A stretch of DNA of 12,013 nucleotides from Candidatus Nitrosopumilus sp. (GTDB taxonomy: Archaea > Thermoproteota > Nitrososphaeria > Nitrososphaerales > Nitrosopumilaceae). Below the pieces are notes generated by a model, which was not told the DNA's origin, did not search any database, and saw only the letters and a program-made list of their open reading frames with translations. Below are positions 11,901 through 12,013 of the stretch, one piece after another (position 1 is the stretch's first letter; each line of letters begins with the position of its first letter). The position numbers and the translations under genes were made by a program. Location: assembly GCA_018657375.1 (NCBI GenBank), contig JABHXI010000082.1:1-12013 (forward strand), written 5' to 3'.

Positions 11901-12013
11901 CTAGAAAGAATTTTTTATGTCATTAGCTTGGTTTTGATAGATTTTTGCTTGTTTAGTATCTCCAAATTCATTCAGATAGATGTCAGCAAGTTGTTGAAAT
12001 GAATAAAAATCAC
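11901..12013 (-). CDS. C-terminal part of a TPR-like protein (cut by window edge)
   Basis: An open minus-strand frame runs from the window end to a TAG at 11903-11901, giving 37 codons of a C-terminus. The segment FQQLADIYLNEFGDTKQAKI followed by YQNQA has the spacing of a tetratricopeptide repeat, with small residues at the expected positions and two helices. TPR proteins act as scaffolds for protein contacts. The start and the bulk of the gene lie beyond position 12013, so length and architecture are unknown. Confidence 0.6.
   Translation of the reverse strand, partial: DFYSFQQLADIYLNEFGDTKQAKIYQNQANDIKNSF

Noticed and set aside
1-12013. Mobile element, CRISPR array, prophage or defence island
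   Set aside because: No transposase, integrase, spaced direct repeats, phage structural genes or recognisable defence proteins were seen; gene content looks like core and lineage-specific chromosome.

Overview
This window looks like ordinary chromosome of an ammonia-oxidising archaeon of the Nitrosopumilus type (Nitrososphaerota/Thaumarchaeota). That placement is inferred from several traits: an AT-rich sequence (about one third G+C by eye), heavy use of ATA, AGA and TCA codons, densely packed short genes on both strands, many TTG and GTG starts, and archaeal TATA boxes centred about 24-30 bases before the start codon, so that most genes appear to be transcribed without a 5' leader. No insertion sequence, CRISPR array, phage or plasmid module was found.

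Layout. 1-1000: a tRNA-Thr(UGU) gene and a membrane-anchored DsbA-like thiol oxidoreductase. 1000-2760: a DEAD-box RNA helicase with an RGG-rich tail, preceded by a structured leader that also encodes an 18-residue upstream ORF ending in an ATGA overlap with the helicase start. A stand-alone Lrp/AsnC ligand-binding (RAM) domain follows. 2750-3110: two tiny minus-strand genes, a lysine-rich coiled coil and an acidic 40-residue protein. 3317-4293: a two-gene unit joined by a TTGA overlap, made of an unknown 96-residue protein and an exported or anchored helical protein. 4310-6320: unknown small genes, including a 43-residue leucine zipper and a 30-residue single-span membrane peptide. 6317-8344: a large YyaL/SSP411 (DUF255) thioredoxin-like protein on the minus strand. 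8345-8964: mostly intergenic, with a palindrome, a strong hairpin followed by a T-rich tract, and one or two micro-ORFs. 8965-10335: a small unknown gene and a zinc-dependent alcohol dehydrogenase. 10363-11509: three small cysteine-rich, probably zinc-binding proteins around a helical unknown; the largest resembles a decayed GIY-YIG domain fused to a zinc ribbon. 11627-end: a small anchored protein and the C-terminus of a TPR-like protein.

No single pathway links these genes. Two loose themes appear: thiol and redox handling (DsbA-like, YyaL, alcohol dehydrogenase), and RNA handling or regulation (DEAD-box helicase with its structured leader, RAM domain). Many genes are small lineage-type proteins of unknown function, and nine candidate genes of 18-50 codons are described here from direct reading. 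The observations most worth a second look are the helicase leader with its overlapping uORF, the GIY-YIG-like zinc-ribbon protein, the stand-alone leucine zipper whose TATA box lies in an inverted repeat, and the orphan hairpin near 8540.
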